From: Actinoallomurus iriomotensis | Lineage (GTDB): Bacteria; Actinomycetota; Actinomycetes; Streptosporangiales; Streptosporangiaceae | Direction: 5' to 3' | Assembly (NCBI RefSeq): GCF_030269445.1 | Contig: NZ_BSTJ01000007.1 | Coordinates: 157,957 to 221,956, forward strand | Length of the DNA: 64,000 bases | Shown: piece by piece, positions 1 through 8,888 of the stretch | How positions within the stretch are numbered: position 1 is the stretch's first letter | Layout: the number at the start of each line of letters is the position of its first letter | Program-made: the position numbers and the translations under genes | Notes under the pieces: model-generated | What the model was told of the DNA's origin: nothing | The model's database searches: none | What the model saw: only the letters and a program-made list of their open reading frames with translations

Positions 1-196
1 GGAAGGTGTGACCACGGGACCGCGCTTTTTGATTCCCTCGCTGCGCTCGGTCATGGGCCCTCCTTCGTCGGAAGGTGTGACCACGGGACCGCGCTTTTTG
101 ATTCCCTCGCTGCGCTCGGTCATGGGCCCTCCTTCGTCGGAAGGTGTGACCACGGGACCGCGCTTTTTGATTCCCTCGCTGCGCTCGGTCATGGGC
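1..196 (-). repeat. Tandem array of a 69-bp SD-plus-start-codon module
   Basis: Almost three head-to-tail copies of a 69-bp unit begin at 1, 70 and 139; the third breaks off after about 58 bp. Copies 1 and 2 look identical. On the minus strand the unit is exactly 23 codons, starting M-T-E-R-S-E-G-I and ending D-E-G-G-P, with GAAGGAGGG just before the next ATG, so each unit carries a Shine-Dalgarno sequence for its successor. The frame is open from the ATG at 190-192 to the window edge, so this may be the 5' end of a minus-strand gene to the left. A diverged single copy lies at 48786-48857 between ssuA and ssuD. The array overlaps no recognisable gene and is divergent from the dehydrogenase at 228. 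Confidence 0.9.
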
Positions 197-227
197 GGCA
201 TCGCGCCGGTCTGGAAAACTGCGGAGC

Positions 228-1868
228 ATGAGTGCAGCGGTGAGCAGGGTCGGAGTCGTCGGGCTGGGCACGATGGGCGCGGGCATCGCCGAGGTGCTGG
301 CGCGCGGCGGCCACTCCGTCGTCGGCGTCGAGGTGAACAACGACGCGCTCCAGCGTGGCCGGGACAACCTGGAGAGGTCGACGGGCCGTGCCGTACGCCG
401 CGGCCGGCTGTCGGAGGAGGACAAGGCGGCGATCCTCGGCCGGATCGAGCTCGGCACCTCCTTCGCCGGGCTCGCCGAGTGCGACCTGGTGATCGAGGCG
501 GTGCCCGAGCGGCTGGACCTGAAGCGCCGGGTGTTCGAGGAGCTGGACACGGTGTGCCGCCCCGACGCCGTACTCGCCACCAACACCTCCTCGCTGTCGG
601 TCACCGAGATCGCGGCGGCCACCGGCCGACCGGAGCAGATCGTCGGCGTGCACTTCTTCAACCCCGCGCCGGTCATGAAGCTGGTCGAGGTGATCCACAC
701 CGTCCTCACCCGGCCCGAGGCGCTCACGGCCGTGGAGGAGCTGGTCGGGAGCCTCGGCAAGGTCGCCGTCACCGTCGGCGACCGGGCCGGGTTCATCGCG
801 AACCGGCTGCTCTTCGGCTACCTCAACCAGGCCGCCGGGATGTACGAGGCCGGGTACGCCACGCGTGAGGACCTCGACGCGGCGATGACGAGCACGGGCC
901 TGCCGATGGGCCCGCTCACGCTCATGGACCTCATCGGCCTCGACGTGTCGCTGGAGGTCTGCGAGGCGATCTACCGGGAGACCCGCGACCGGCGGCACGC
1001 GCCCGCGCCGATCCTGCGGCGGCTCGTCACCGCCGGCCTGCTCGGCCGCAAGACCGGCCGCGGCTTCTACACGTACGACGGGCCGGAGCAGGTCGCGGAG
1101 CCCGGCACGGAGCCGGGGGCCGCGCCCAGCGTCGGCGTCGCCGGGTCCGGGCCGCTCGCCGTCGCCGTCATCCAGGCGGCCGAGCGCGCCGGGGCGGACG
1201 TCCGCTTCGTCGCGGGCGACGACGACAAGGCGCGCGCCGTACGCGACGCCGTCGGCGAAGGCGTCACCGGCGGCACCGACCTGTCCCTGCTCGCCGACCG
1301 CGACCTGATCGTCGAGGCCGTGGCCGAGGACGTCGCGGTCAAGCGGTCGCTGCTCGCCGCCGTCGACGACGTGGCGCGGAAGGGCGCGGTGCTGGCCACC
1401 ACCGGCGCCACCGTGCCGGTCATCGAGCTGGCCATGGCCACCGACCGGCCGCAGGACGTCGTGGGCCTGCACCTGCCGGACCCCGAGGGCGGGCTCGCCG
1501 AGCTGGTGAGCACCGTCGTGACCGACCCGGAGATCGCCGAGCGGGCCGCCGCGTACCTCACCCGGCTCGGCAAGCGTCCCGTACGCTCCGCGGACCGGGC
1601 CGGCTTCATCGTCGACGCGCTGCGCGTGCCGTACCTCAACGACGCCGTGCGGATGCTCGAGTCCGGGTACGCCGACGCGGACGCGATCGACGCGGCGATG
1701 ACGCACGGCTGCGGGTACCCGATCGGCCCGATCGCCGACCTCGACCGCATCGGGCTCGACCGCGCCGTGGAGGTGCTGCGCGCGCTGTACACGGAGTACC
1801 GCGATCCCGCGTTCGCGCCCGCCCCGCTGCTGGACCGGCTCCGTACCGCCGGGGCCACCTTCCGCTGA
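228..1868 (+). CDS. 3-hydroxyacyl-CoA dehydrogenase, two fused domains
   Basis: NAD-dependent oxidation of 3-hydroxyacyl-CoA to 3-ketoacyl-CoA, as in beta-oxidation or 3-hydroxybutyryl-CoA metabolism. The 546-residue protein is a tandem duplication. The first half (about 1-285) has the Rossmann motif GLGTMG at 12-17, His142 and Glu154 of the catalytic pair, and the helical C-terminal domain ending near GRGFYTY. The second half (about 300-546) repeats the fold, but its nucleotide loop is reduced to GVAGSGP and the His/Glu spacing is altered, so it is probably structural. Such fused forms of 500-600 residues are common in actinobacteria. Start chosen at ATG 228, before the V-G-V-V-G-L-G strand. 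It fits functionally with the thiolase at 7706. Confidence 0.9.
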   Translation: MSAAVSRVGVVGLGTMGAGIAEVLARGGHSVVGVEVNNDALQRGRDNLERSTGRAVRRGRLSEEDKAAILGRIELGTSFAGLAECDLVIEAVPERLDLKRRVFEELDTVCRPDAVLATNTSSLSVTEIAAATGRPEQIVGVHFFNPAPVMKLVEVIHTVLTRPEALTAVEELVGSLGKVAVTVGDRAGFIANRLLFGYLNQAAGMYEAGYATREDLDAAMTSTGLPMGPLTLMDLIGLDVSLEVCEAIYRETRDRRHAPAPILRRLVTAGLLGRKTGRGFYTYDGPEQVAEPGTEPGAAPSVGVAGSGPLAVAVIQAAERAGADVRFVAGDDDKARAVRDAVGEGVTGGTDLSLLADRDLIVEAVAEDVAVKRSLLAAVDDVARKGAVLATTGATVPVIELAMATDRPQDVVGLHLPDPEGGLAELVSTVVTDPEIAERAAAYLTRLGKRPVRSADRAGFIVDALRVPYLNDAVRMLESGYADADAIDAAMTHGCGYPIGPIADLDRIGLDRAVEVLRALYTEYRDPAFAPAPLLDRLRTAGATFR

Positions 1869-1903
1869 CGGGTGTGTCCGGCTCAGCCCGTACCCTGATC
1901 GGC

Positions 1904-2215
1904 ATGAGTCCGCGCAAAAACCGCCGCACGCGCGACATGCCCCGGGAAACCGGGCAGGGTGCGTTCGGCGGTCCGCAGCGGATCGAAGAGGGGCCCGACG
2001 GTGACTGGATCGTCCGGCCCGCGGCCGGCGCCGCGAAGACCTACCGCTGCCCCGGGTGCGACCAGGAGATCCCCCCGGGCGTCGGGCACGTCGTCGCGTG
2101 GCCGGCCGAGGGCGGCGGTCCGGAGGACCGGCGCCACTGGCACCGGCCCTGCTGGGAACACCGGCTGCACCGCGCGCCCAAGATCCAGCGGTCCCGCCGC
2201 GGCCCGCGCTACTGA
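1904..2215 (+). CDS. Small zinc-ribbon-like protein (actinobacterial 'ATP/GTP-binding protein')
   Basis: A 103-residue basic protein. After a charged N-terminus (SPRKNRRTRD) it has a CPGC pair near residue 48, and later HWHRPCW, which together look like a zinc site. Proteins with this CPGC-x-E-I-P-P-G-V motif are widespread in actinobacteria and are often labelled ATP/GTP-binding protein without experimental support; no P-loop is visible. ATG 1904 is preferred over the GTG at 1874 because similarity begins at MSPRK. It lies 10 bp upstream of an alpha/beta hydrolase and is probably co-transcribed with it. Function unknown. Confidence 0.75.
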   Translation: MSPRKNRRTRDMPRETGQGAFGGPQRIEEGPDGDWIVRPAAGAAKTYRCPGCDQEIPPGVGHVVAWPAEGGGPEDRRHWHRPCWEHRLHRAPKIQRSRRGPRY

Positions 2216-2225
2216 AAGGACTGCG

Positions 2226-2936
2226 ATGGCGGAGATCCGGGCGAGCACGGTGCTGCCCGCGCGCCGTACGGACATCGAACTGCAGACCGCCGACGGCCTG
2301 AAGCTCGTCGGCGAGCTCGCGGTGCCGGAGGACCGGCCGCCCGTCGCGACGCTCGTGTGCCTGCACCCGCTGCCCACGGCCGAGGGCATGATGGACAGCC
2401 ACGTGCTGCGCAAGGCGTCGTACCGGCTGCCCGCGCTCGCCGGTCTGGCCGTCCTGCGGTTCAACACGCGCGGGACGAGCAGCGATCGCGGGACGAGCGA
2501 GGGTGAGTTCGGCGAGGGCGAGGCCGAGCGGTACGACGTCGCGGCGGCCCTGGAGTGGGCGGAGTACCACGACCTGCCGCGCACCTGGCTCCTCGGCTGG
2601 TCGTTCGGCACCGAGCTGGCGCTGCGGTGGGGGCGTGACCCGCTGGTGGAGGGGGCGATCCTGCTGTCGCCGCCGCTGCACCGCGCCACCGACGCCGACC
2701 TGGACGCGTGGGCGGAGTTCGGCCGTCCGCTGGTCGCGCTGGTGCCCGAGCGCGACGACTACCTGCGGCCGCCGGAGGCGCGGGAGAGGTTCAAGCGGGT
2801 GCCCCAGGCGGAGGTGGTGGGCGTCGACGGCGCCAAACACCTGTGGGTCGGTGAGCCGTACGTCCGAATCGTGCTGAACGAGATCGTGAAACACGTGGCG
2901 CCGGAGGCGTACCCGCTGCCCACCGAGGTCCTCTAG
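2226..2936 (+). CDS. Alpha/beta hydrolase (dienelactone-hydrolase-like)
   Basis: A 236-residue cytosolic alpha/beta hydrolase. The nucleophile elbow GWSFGT puts Ser126 as the nucleophile; the acid is probably in PERDDY and the base in AKHLW. The early motif CLHPLP supplies the oxyanion hole, and the length matches short KANL3/Tex30-like or dienelactone-hydrolase-like members. Start at ATG 2226, with GAAAGGA about 6 nt upstream; a longer reading frame begins at 1959 but only overlaps the preceding gene out of frame. Substrate cannot be inferred. Confidence 0.85.
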   Translation: MAEIRASTVLPARRTDIELQTADGLKLVGELAVPEDRPPVATLVCLHPLPTAEGMMDSHVLRKASYRLPALAGLAVLRFNTRGTSSDRGTSEGEFGEGEAERYDVAAALEWAEYHDLPRTWLLGWSFGTELALRWGRDPLVEGAILLSPPLHRATDADLDAWAEFGRPLVALVPERDDYLRPPEARERFKRVPQAEVVGVDGAKHLWVGEPYVRIVLNEIVKHVAPEAYPLPTEVL

Positions 2937-3049
2937 GCTCCACCGCCCCAGAGCCCCGGCCACGGTGCCCGGCCGTTCGCCCTAAACGTCGAAGACCGAT
3001 CACGGCCACGGTTCTCGGCAGGACGGGAATCAGGAGTGACGATGAGCGG

Positions 3050-3069
3050 GGTCCGGCGTGCGCCGGACC
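3050..3069. repeat. Perfect 9-bp inverted repeat upstream of hydrolase
   Basis: GGTCCGGCG and CGCCGGACC are separated by TG, about 75 bp before the GTG start at 3145. It could fold in the 5' leader of the hydrolase transcript or bind a dimeric protein. No T-run follows on either strand, so it is not a convincing terminator. Confidence 0.5.
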
Positions 3070-3144
3070 GGGGCGGGCCGTCCGCGCCGAGCGGACTCGC
3101 CGGCCGGCCCCGATGGGGTCCGTTGCGGAACGGGGAGGGGCACC

Positions 3145-3930
3145 GTGCAGTTGTACACCCGCGACATCGGTGGCGGGACGCCGTTGGTGCTGTTGCACGC
3201 GTTTCCGCTGTCGTCGGCCATGTGGCTGGCGCAGCGGGAGGGCCTGGCGGCGCGATTCCGGGTGCTCACCCCTGACCTGCGCGGATTCGGTGGTTCGTCC
3301 CTCGGTGGCGATGATCCCTCCATCGACGTCATGGCCGACGACGTCGCGGCCCTGCTCGACGCCAAGAACATCGATCGCGCGATCGTCGGCGGCCTGTCGA
3401 TGGGCGGGTACGTGACGCTGGCGTTCGGCCGGCGGCATCCGGACCGCCTCCTCGGCGTCATCCTCGCCGACACGAAGGCCACGGAGGACGCCCAGGCCGC
3501 GCGTGCGGCCCGCATCCGGACCGCCGAACGCATCGAGGCCGAGGGCAGCGTCAACGTGCTCCTGGAGGAGCTGCTGCCGCGGCTGGTCGGCCCGACGACG
3601 ATGCGCAGCCGCGCCCTGGTGTACGGCCGGGTGCGCGGGCTGGTGCAGTCGACGCCGCCGGCGGCCGCCGCCTGGGCGCAGCGCGCGATGGCCGCGCGCC
3701 CGGACTCGGTCGGCGCGCTCGCCGGGTTCCGCACGCCGACCCTCGTGCTGCACGGCGCCGAGGACGCCCTCATGACCGAGGACGACGCCCGGACCATGGT
3801 CGATGCCCTGCCTGACGCCGAGCTCATCACGATCCCCGGGTCAGGCCACCTCACCGCCGTCGAGCAGCCACAGCTGTTTAACGACGCGGTCACCGAGTTC
3901 GGCGCGGCCCTGACCCGTACGGTGCGCTGA
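3145..3930 (+). CDS. Alpha/beta hydrolase (3-oxoadipate enol-lactonase-like)
   Basis: A 261-residue alpha/beta hydrolase with a classic triad: Ser85 in GLSMGG, Asp207 in HGAEDALM and His235 in GSGHL. HAFPLSSAMW near residue 18 forms the oxyanion region, and LTPDLRGFG is typical of the PcaD/haloperoxidase-like branch. Start is GTG 3145 with GGGGAGGGG 5-13 nt upstream; the same frame opens at 3058, but that segment is arginine/proline rich and unlike the family. The substrate cannot be named; no other beta-ketoadipate gene lies nearby. Confidence 0.88.
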   Translation: MQLYTRDIGGGTPLVLLHAFPLSSAMWLAQREGLAARFRVLTPDLRGFGGSSLGGDDPSIDVMADDVAALLDAKNIDRAIVGGLSMGGYVTLAFGRRHPDRLLGVILADTKATEDAQAARAARIRTAERIEAEGSVNVLLEELLPRLVGPTTMRSRALVYGRVRGLVQSTPPAAAAWAQRAMAARPDSVGALAGFRTPTLVLHGAEDALMTEDDARTMVDALPDAELITIPGSGHLTAVEQPQLFNDAVTEFGAALTRTVR

Positions 3931-3931
3931 G

Positions 3932-3959
3932 GGGCGCCGAGTCGATCAGTGCGGCGCCC
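3932..3959. terminator. Hairpin between convergent genes
   Basis: A perfect 8-bp inverted repeat (GGGCGCCG / CGGCGCCC) with a 12-nt loop fills the 28-bp gap between the convergent hydrolase and AI-2E-family gene. It probably ends both transcripts, although there is no U-tract. Confidence 0.5.
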
Positions 3960-5566
3960 TAGGACTCCTCCTGACGTGGCATCACGACCTCGCGCAGGAT
4001 CAGCGCCACCGCCGCGGCGGCCGGGATCGCGAGGAGCGCGCCGATCACGCCGAGCAGCGCGCCGCCGATCAGCGCGGCGATGATCGTCACCGCGGGCTGT
4101 ACGTCGACGGACCGCTTCATGACCCTCGGCTGGACGATGTAGTTCTCGACCTGCTGGTAGATCACGAAGTAGATCGCGGTGGCGATGCCGACCCACAGCC
4201 CGGAGAAGAACGACAGGCCGGTCACGAAGACTGCCCCGATCGTCGCGCCGACCAGCGGGATCAGGTCGGTGATCGCCACGAGCAGCGCGAGCGCGAGCGC
4301 GTACGGCACGCCGACGATCAACAGGAAGATGTACGACGTCACGCCGGCGATGAGCGAGATGAGCAGGTTGCCCGCGACGTACCCACCGATCCGGGCGAGG
4401 ATCTCGTCGCCGAGCAGCGCCACCCGCGCCCGCCGCGACCGCGGTGCCAGCCGGTACATGAAGCCGGTGATGCTCGGCAGCGAGCTCAGGAAGTACAGCG
4501 TGAGGATCAGTACGGTCAGCGCGCTGAAGACGCCGCTGACGACGATCTGGCCGACGCCGACGACGCCGTTCGCGGCGCGGGTGCCCAGGTCCTTGCTCTC
4601 CAGCGCCGACCTGGCCTTCTCCAGCAGGTGGTAGCGCTTGTCCAGGTCCTGAAGTTTCGGGTTGTTCTGCAGCTGTTCGAGGTAGCCGTGGCCGCTGGTG
4701 AGATTGTGAATGATCGCGGTCGTCTGCTCCGACAGCGGCGGCACGATGGCGAATCCGAACCCGACGAAGAATCCCACCAGCGCCAGGAACACCAGCAGCA
4801 CCGACCACCGCCGTGAGACGCCGATGCGTTCGAGCGCCTCGACTCCCGGGTTGAGGCCGACGGCCAGGAACAGCGCGACGACGATCAGGATGATGACCGA
4901 GCGGGCGTTGGTGAACGCCTGGACCAGCATGTACGCGGCGAGCACGCCGAGCGCGCCGTAGAAGCCGAAGACGAACGGATGGTTGCGGGTGAGCGGCCGG
5001 CCGGGCCGCCCGAACGGGAACAACTCGTCCACGCCCGCCTCGCGCTCCCGGGCCTTCACGTCGGTGACCGGATCCGCCTGGGCGACCCGGCCGCGCCGCC
5101 GTATGAGCCCCCCGCCGCCTTCTTCGGAGACCTCGTCGGCCGTGTCTTCGGCGGCTTCCGCGGTGGCCGTGCTCCTGGTGGCTTCGCCGGATGTAGCGGC
5201 GGTGTCCTCGGCTCCCTCGGCCGCCGTGGCGGCGGCCGGGCCGTCGGACTTCGCGCCCGCCGTCGCTCCGTCGACCACCGTGTCAGAGTCCTTGCGCCGG
5301 AGCTCCCACGGGACTCGCTTCCGCAGGTGGTGGGCCCATAGGCGGAGGTTCACAAGATCCGTCTTCGCGGCACCCGACTCGTTCGGATCTGCTTGCGATC
5401 CACCGGATGCGGCCCCGTTCCCCGCTTCGCCCGTCTCCGACGCTCCGGCATCGGCCGTATCGGAGTCGGCCCCGTCCTGGTCGGCCGACTTCTTGGCACG
5501 GCGGCGATCCCGGGCCAGCAGGCCCCGGTCCGCGCGCCGGTCGCTCTCAGAGAGCTCCTCAGGCAC
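3959..5566 (-). CDS. AI-2E family transporter with long disordered N-terminus
   Basis: A 535-residue integral membrane protein of the AI-2 exporter (PerM/TqsA, UPF0118) family. Residues 1 to about 195 are hydrophilic, rich in A/D/E/S/T with runs of basic residues, and predicted disordered and cytoplasmic. Membrane segments start near HPFVFGFYGALG and continue to the C-terminus, including the family's DLIPLVGATIG and YQQVENYIVQPRVM motifs. GTG 5566 has GGGAGGTGAAG directly upstream. Some family members export autoinducer-2 and others are Na+/H+ antiporters, so the substrate is open. The roughly 190-residue acidic extension is longer than in enteric homologues. Confidence 0.87.
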   Translation of the reverse strand: MPEELSESDRRADRGLLARDRRRAKKSADQDGADSDTADAGASETGEAGNGAASGGSQADPNESGAAKTDLVNLRLWAHHLRKRVPWELRRKDSDTVVDGATAGAKSDGPAAATAAEGAEDTAATSGEATRSTATAEAAEDTADEVSEEGGGGLIRRRGRVAQADPVTDVKAREREAGVDELFPFGRPGRPLTRNHPFVFGFYGALGVLAAYMLVQAFTNARSVIILIVVALFLAVGLNPGVEALERIGVSRRWSVLLVFLALVGFFVGFGFAIVPPLSEQTTAIIHNLTSGHGYLEQLQNNPKLQDLDKRYHLLEKARSALESKDLGTRAANGVVGVGQIVVSGVFSALTVLILTLYFLSSLPSITGFMYRLAPRSRRARVALLGDEILARIGGYVAGNLLISLIAGVTSYIFLLIVGVPYALALALLVAITDLIPLVGATIGAVFVTGLSFFSGLWVGIATAIYFVIYQQVENYIVQPRVMKRSVDVQPAVTIIAALIGGALLGVIGALLAIPAAAAVALILREVVMPRQEES

Positions 5567-5600
5567 CCTTCACCTCCCGTGAAGTGCCCCAAATTACGGC

Positions 5601-5632
5601 AAAAAGCCTAGAGGAAATCTCCTCTAGGCTTT
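5601..5632 (-). terminator. Rho-independent terminator of the coiled-coil gene
   Basis: A perfect 13-bp inverted repeat, AAAGCCTAGAGGA / TCCTCTAGGCTTT, has a 4-nt loop, and on the minus strand it is followed by a run of five T. It lies about 60 bp past the stop of the Scy-like gene and is one of the clearest intrinsic terminators in the window. Confidence 0.85.
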
Positions 5633-5690
5633 CCGCCGTCTCGCGCTGTGTTGCGGGATTCGCCGCTTTATTCGGTGCGGGCGCTGATGG

Positions 5691-6974
5691 TCACTCCTGC
5701 CACCAGTCGTCCTCGTCGTCCTTCTTGCGCTGCTGGGAGGGCTGCTGCGCCTTCGGCTGCGCGGCCGGCTTCGGGTCGGCAGCGGCGAGCGCGGGCTTCT
5801 CCGGCGGCGCGGCGATGGCCTCGTCGCCACCCGGGGTGGCGACGCCGCCGATGAGCTGGCGCAGCTGGTTGAGGTGGCTGGTGATGCTGTCGCGCTGGCG
5901 AGTGAGCTCGTCGACCTGGCGCTGAGCGGTGGTGCGCATCTTCTCGGCCTCGGACTTGGTGTCCGAGAGGAGCTGCTCGGCCTGGGCCTTCGCCTCGGCG
6001 ATGACCGAGTCGGAGTTCTTGCGGGCGTTGGCGACCAGCTGCTTGGCGTGGTTGTCGGCCTCGCGGCGGGTCTGCTCGGCCTGCTGGGTCGCCTTGGTGG
6101 CGCGCTGCTCGGCGGAGGCGGCACGCTGCTCGGCCTCGGCGACGAGCTTCTGCGTCGCGCTCTGCGCGGCGGCGTGACGCTCGTTGTCCTGGCGCTCGGC
6201 CTCCTCGCGGCGGGCCGCGAGCTGGATCTCGAACTCGCCCTCGGCCTGGGCGCGCTGGGCCTCGCTCTCCTCGAGGATGCGCTGGGCCTGGGCCCGCATC
6301 TCGTCGGCCTGGCGCTTGGCCGTGGTGAGGATCTCGTCGCGCTCGCGCTTGGTGGACGCCCGCAGCTGGGCGACCTCGCGCTCGGTCGTGGTGCGGAGCT
6401 TGGCGATCTCACGCTCGGCGGCGGCGCGCTTCTCGGCGACCTCGTGGTCGGCGGTGGCGCGCAGCTTGGCCACCTCACGCTCGGTCGTGGAGGTCAGCTC
6501 GTCGGCCCCGCGGCGGGCGGACGTGCGCACCTCTTCGGCCTCGCGCTCGGCCATGTTGCGCATGTCCTCGCCCTCGCGCTGGGCGGTGGCGCGGAGCTCG
6601 GCGGCCTCGTTCTCGGCGGTGGCGCGGAGCTCGGCCGCGTCGACCTTGGCCGCGGCCTTGATCTCGTTGGCCTCGGACCGTGCAGCCTGCACGAGCTCGG
6701 TGGCCTGCTCCTCGGCGAGGCGGAGCAGCTGCTCGATGCGCGCGCCTAGGCCGGAGTAGGTGGGCCGTTCCTGCTCCTGCAGCTGGCGATGCGCGTCGGA
6801 CAGCTCGCGCTGCATCGCCTGGGCCTGCTCACGGCTCTGGCGGACCTCGTTGTCGAGCTGCTTGATGTGCTCCTCGACCTGGTGCCGGTCGTAGCCGCGT
6901 AGCACCACGTCGAACTCGCGTGGGGGCGTGTCTTCGAAGAAGTTGCTGAGCTGGGCGTCGATGTCGGACTGCAT
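5691..6974 (-). CDS. Scy/FilP-like polar-growth coiled-coil protein (DivIVA-type N-terminus)
   Basis: A 427-residue coiled-coil protein. Residues 21-40 (FDVVLRGYDRHQVEEHIKQL) match the DivIVA-type N-terminal motif. From about 114 to 234 the chain is built of 11-residue units such as AELRATAENEA, AKLRATADHEV and AKLRTTTEREV, a hendecad coiled coil. Lower-order coiled coil then runs to about 375, with an acidic tail ending DDWWQE. The gene lies next to mce, thiolase and meaB, the same neighbourhood as Streptomyces scy/filP, whose products organise the tip-growth apparatus. Streptomyces Scy is about three times longer, so this is a short relative or a FilP-like form. Start ATG 6974 has AGGA about 10 nt upstream. 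Confidence 0.85.
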   Translation of the reverse strand: MQSDIDAQLSNFFEDTPPREFDVVLRGYDRHQVEEHIKQLDNEVRQSREQAQAMQRELSDAHRQLQEQERPTYSGLGARIEQLLRLAEEQATELVQAARSEANEIKAAAKVDAAELRATAENEAAELRATAQREGEDMRNMAEREAEEVRTSARRGADELTSTTEREVAKLRATADHEVAEKRAAAEREIAKLRTTTEREVAQLRASTKRERDEILTTAKRQADEMRAQAQRILEESEAQRAQAEGEFEIQLAARREEAERQDNERHAAAQSATQKLVAEAEQRAASAEQRATKATQQAEQTRREADNHAKQLVANARKNSDSVIAEAKAQAEQLLSDTKSEAEKMRTTAQRQVDELTRQRDSITSHLNQLRQLIGGVATPGGDEAIAAPPEKPALAAADPKPAAQPKAQQPSQQRKKDDEDDWWQE

Positions 6975-7165
6975 GAGGCTCAATCCTGCTGTGACGAGAC
7001 GGCTACCGGTGGGTGGAGATATCGGATCATGGCCGCGCGAATACTGCGTGTTACGGGGTATTGCACGCGCTGGACCACTTCCGCGACAGCAGAGTACTCC
7101 GGACACTGCCGTGTTGGGGGCTCAACTTGACGCCCTGGGTGAAATGTCTTGGTTGTTATGAGTAG

Positions 7166-7621
7166 TCAGGCGTTGTGTCGACCCTGGAGAGGATCTTTCG
7201 CCGCCTGTACCAGCTCGGTCAGCACCCCTCCGACATCCTTCGGATGCAGGAACGCGATGGAGGCTCCCATCGACCCATGGCGGGGACGCTCATCGAGCAG
7301 GCGCACGTGCTTGGCCCCGATCGCCTCGAGCGCGGCCGCGACGTCGTCCACACCGTAGCCGACATGGTGCACGCCTTCGCCGCGCTTGGCGAGGAACCGG
7401 CCCACCGGCGTGTCCGGGCCCAGCGGTTCAAGGAGCTGGACGTACGAGGAACCGGCCGGGCCGTCGGCGACGTGGAGCATGGCCTCTTTCACGCCCTGCG
7501 CCTCGTTGACCTCGCGCGAGGCCACGACCAGGCCGAATGTCGACTCGTAGAAAGCGATCTTCTCCTCCAGGTCGTGGCAGGCGATGCCGACGTGATCGAT
7601 CCGCGTGAGTCCGGTGAACAT
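7166..7621 (-). CDS. mce: Methylmalonyl-CoA epimerase
   Basis: Interconverts (2S)- and (2R)-methylmalonyl-CoA between propionyl-CoA carboxylase and the B12-dependent mutase. The 151-residue protein is a vicinal-oxygen-chelate (glyoxalase) fold of two beta-alpha-beta-beta-beta modules. Likely metal ligands are His10 (RIDHVGIA), Gln62 or Glu65 (YVQLLEP), His85/86 (GVHHVGYGV) and Glu136 near LTELV. It is divergent from the thiolase, with 84 bp between starts, and upstream of the Scy-like gene. The mutase (16474) and MeaB (8889) in the window complete the pathway. Confidence 0.94.
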   Translation of the reverse strand: MFTGLTRIDHVGIACHDLEEKIAFYESTFGLVVASREVNEAQGVKEAMLHVADGPAGSSYVQLLEPLGPDTPVGRFLAKRGEGVHHVGYGVDDVAAALEAIGAKHVRLLDERPRHGSMGASIAFLHPKDVGGVLTELVQAAKDPLQGRHNA

Positions 7622-7705
7622 GGCGTTGGCCTCCCAGGAAGTGCACTGTCCCCGTGTGGGTATGTTGGCAAACGTCGTACCGACCGGGTGCTGGAGGTCC
7701 TATTC

Positions 7706-8884
7706 ATGGCCGGATCCGTCATCGTCGCCGGGGCGCGCACGCCCATCGGCCGTCTGCTCGGTTCCCTCAAGGGGTTCGCCGCCGTCGATCTCGGCGCGCT
7801 CGCGATCAAGGCTGCGCTCGAACGCGCGGGCGTCACCGGTGATCAGGTCGACTACGTGATCATGGGGCATGTGCTCCAGGCGGGGGCCGGTCAGATCCCC
7901 TCGCGTCAGGCCGCGGTAAAGGCCGGCATTCCGATGAATGTCCCGTCGCTGACGATCAATAAGGTCTGCCTGTCGGGCCTTGACGCCATCGCTCTCGCCG
8001 ACCAGCTCATCCGGGCGGGCGAGTTCGACGTCGTCGTGGCGGGCGGCATGGAGTCGATGACCAACGCGCCGCACCTGCTCCCGAAGGCGCGGCACGGGTA
8101 CAAGTACGGCTCGATCGAGGTGCTCGACGCCACCGCGCACGACGGGCTCACCGACGCCTTCGACGGCGTCTCGATGGGCGAGTCGACCGAGGGCTACAAC
8201 GCCAAGCTCGGGATCAGCCGCGAGGAGCAGGACGAGTTCTCCGCCCGCTCGCACCAGCGCGCCGCCGCCGCGGCCAAGAACGGCCTGTTCGACGACGAGA
8301 TCGTCCCGGTCGAGATCCCGCAGCGCAAGGGCGACCCGATCGTGTTCAAGCAGGATGAGGGGGTGCGCGCCGACACGACCGCCGAGTCGCTCGGCCGGCT
8401 GCGGCCGGCCTTCAGCAAGGACGGCACGATCACCGCCGGGTCCTCCTCGCAGATCTCCGACGGCGCCTGCGCGGTCGTCGTCATGTCCAAGACCAAGGCC
8501 GAGGAGCTGGGTCTCACCTGGCTCGCCGAGATCGGCGCGCACGGCAACGTCGCGGGCCCGGACAACTCCCTGCAGTCCCAGCCGAGCAACGCGATCAAGC
8601 ACGCGCTCGGCAAGGAGGGCCTCGACGTCGCCGACCTGGACCTCATCGAGATCAACGAGGCGTTCGCCTCGGTCGGCCTCCAGTCGATGCGCGACCTCGG
8701 CGTGGACGAGACCAAGGTCAACGTCAACGGCGGCGCGATCGCGCTCGGCCACCCGATCGGCATGTCCGGCGCTCGCATCGTGCTGCACCTGGCGTACGAG
8801 CTGCGCCGGCGCGGCGGCGGCGTGGGCGCGGCCGGGCTCTGCGGCGGCGGCGGTCAGGGCGACGCCCTCATCCTCAAGGTCTGA
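7706..8884 (+). CDS. Acetyl-CoA C-acetyltransferase (thiolase)
   Basis: Condenses or cleaves acetyl-CoA/acetoacetyl-CoA, a biosynthetic-type thiolase of 392 residues. Active-site Cys88 is in NKVCLSG. The GHPIG motif supplies the catalytic His, and GLCGGGGQG the second Cys. The start ATG 7706 has GGAGGT 8-13 nt upstream; a long in-frame upstream extension is just the antisense of mce. The stop is 4 nt before meaB, so the two are one transcript. This thiolase-meaB order next to mce is conserved in Streptomyces. Confidence 0.94.
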   Translation: MAGSVIVAGARTPIGRLLGSLKGFAAVDLGALAIKAALERAGVTGDQVDYVIMGHVLQAGAGQIPSRQAAVKAGIPMNVPSLTINKVCLSGLDAIALADQLIRAGEFDVVVAGGMESMTNAPHLLPKARHGYKYGSIEVLDATAHDGLTDAFDGVSMGESTEGYNAKLGISREEQDEFSARSHQRAAAAAKNGLFDDEIVPVEIPQRKGDPIVFKQDEGVRADTTAESLGRLRPAFSKDGTITAGSSSQISDGACAVVVMSKTKAEELGLTWLAEIGAHGNVAGPDNSLQSQPSNAIKHALGKEGLDVADLDLIEINEAFASVGLQSMRDLGVDETKVNVNGGAIALGHPIGMSGARIVLHLAYELRRRGGGVGAAGLCGGGGQGDALILKV

Positions 8885-8888
8885 CCCG

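Noticed and set aside
1-196. CRISPR-like array
   Set aside because: Units are contiguous with no unique spacers, and the repeat is a multiple of three with coding-like structure.
189-2963. A 924-codon open frame on the minus strand
   Set aside because: It is antisense to the dehydrogenase, the zinc-ribbon protein and the hydrolase; its translation is Arg/Gly/Val-rich low-complexity sequence typical of high-GC shadows.
3042-3275. Short frame with a nearby AGGAG before the hydrolase
   Set aside because: It overlaps the hydrolase out of frame and is proline/arginine-rich, with no family match.
7040-7062. AATAC...GTATT inverted repeat upstream of the Scy-like gene
   Set aside because: Arms of five bases only, likely by chance.
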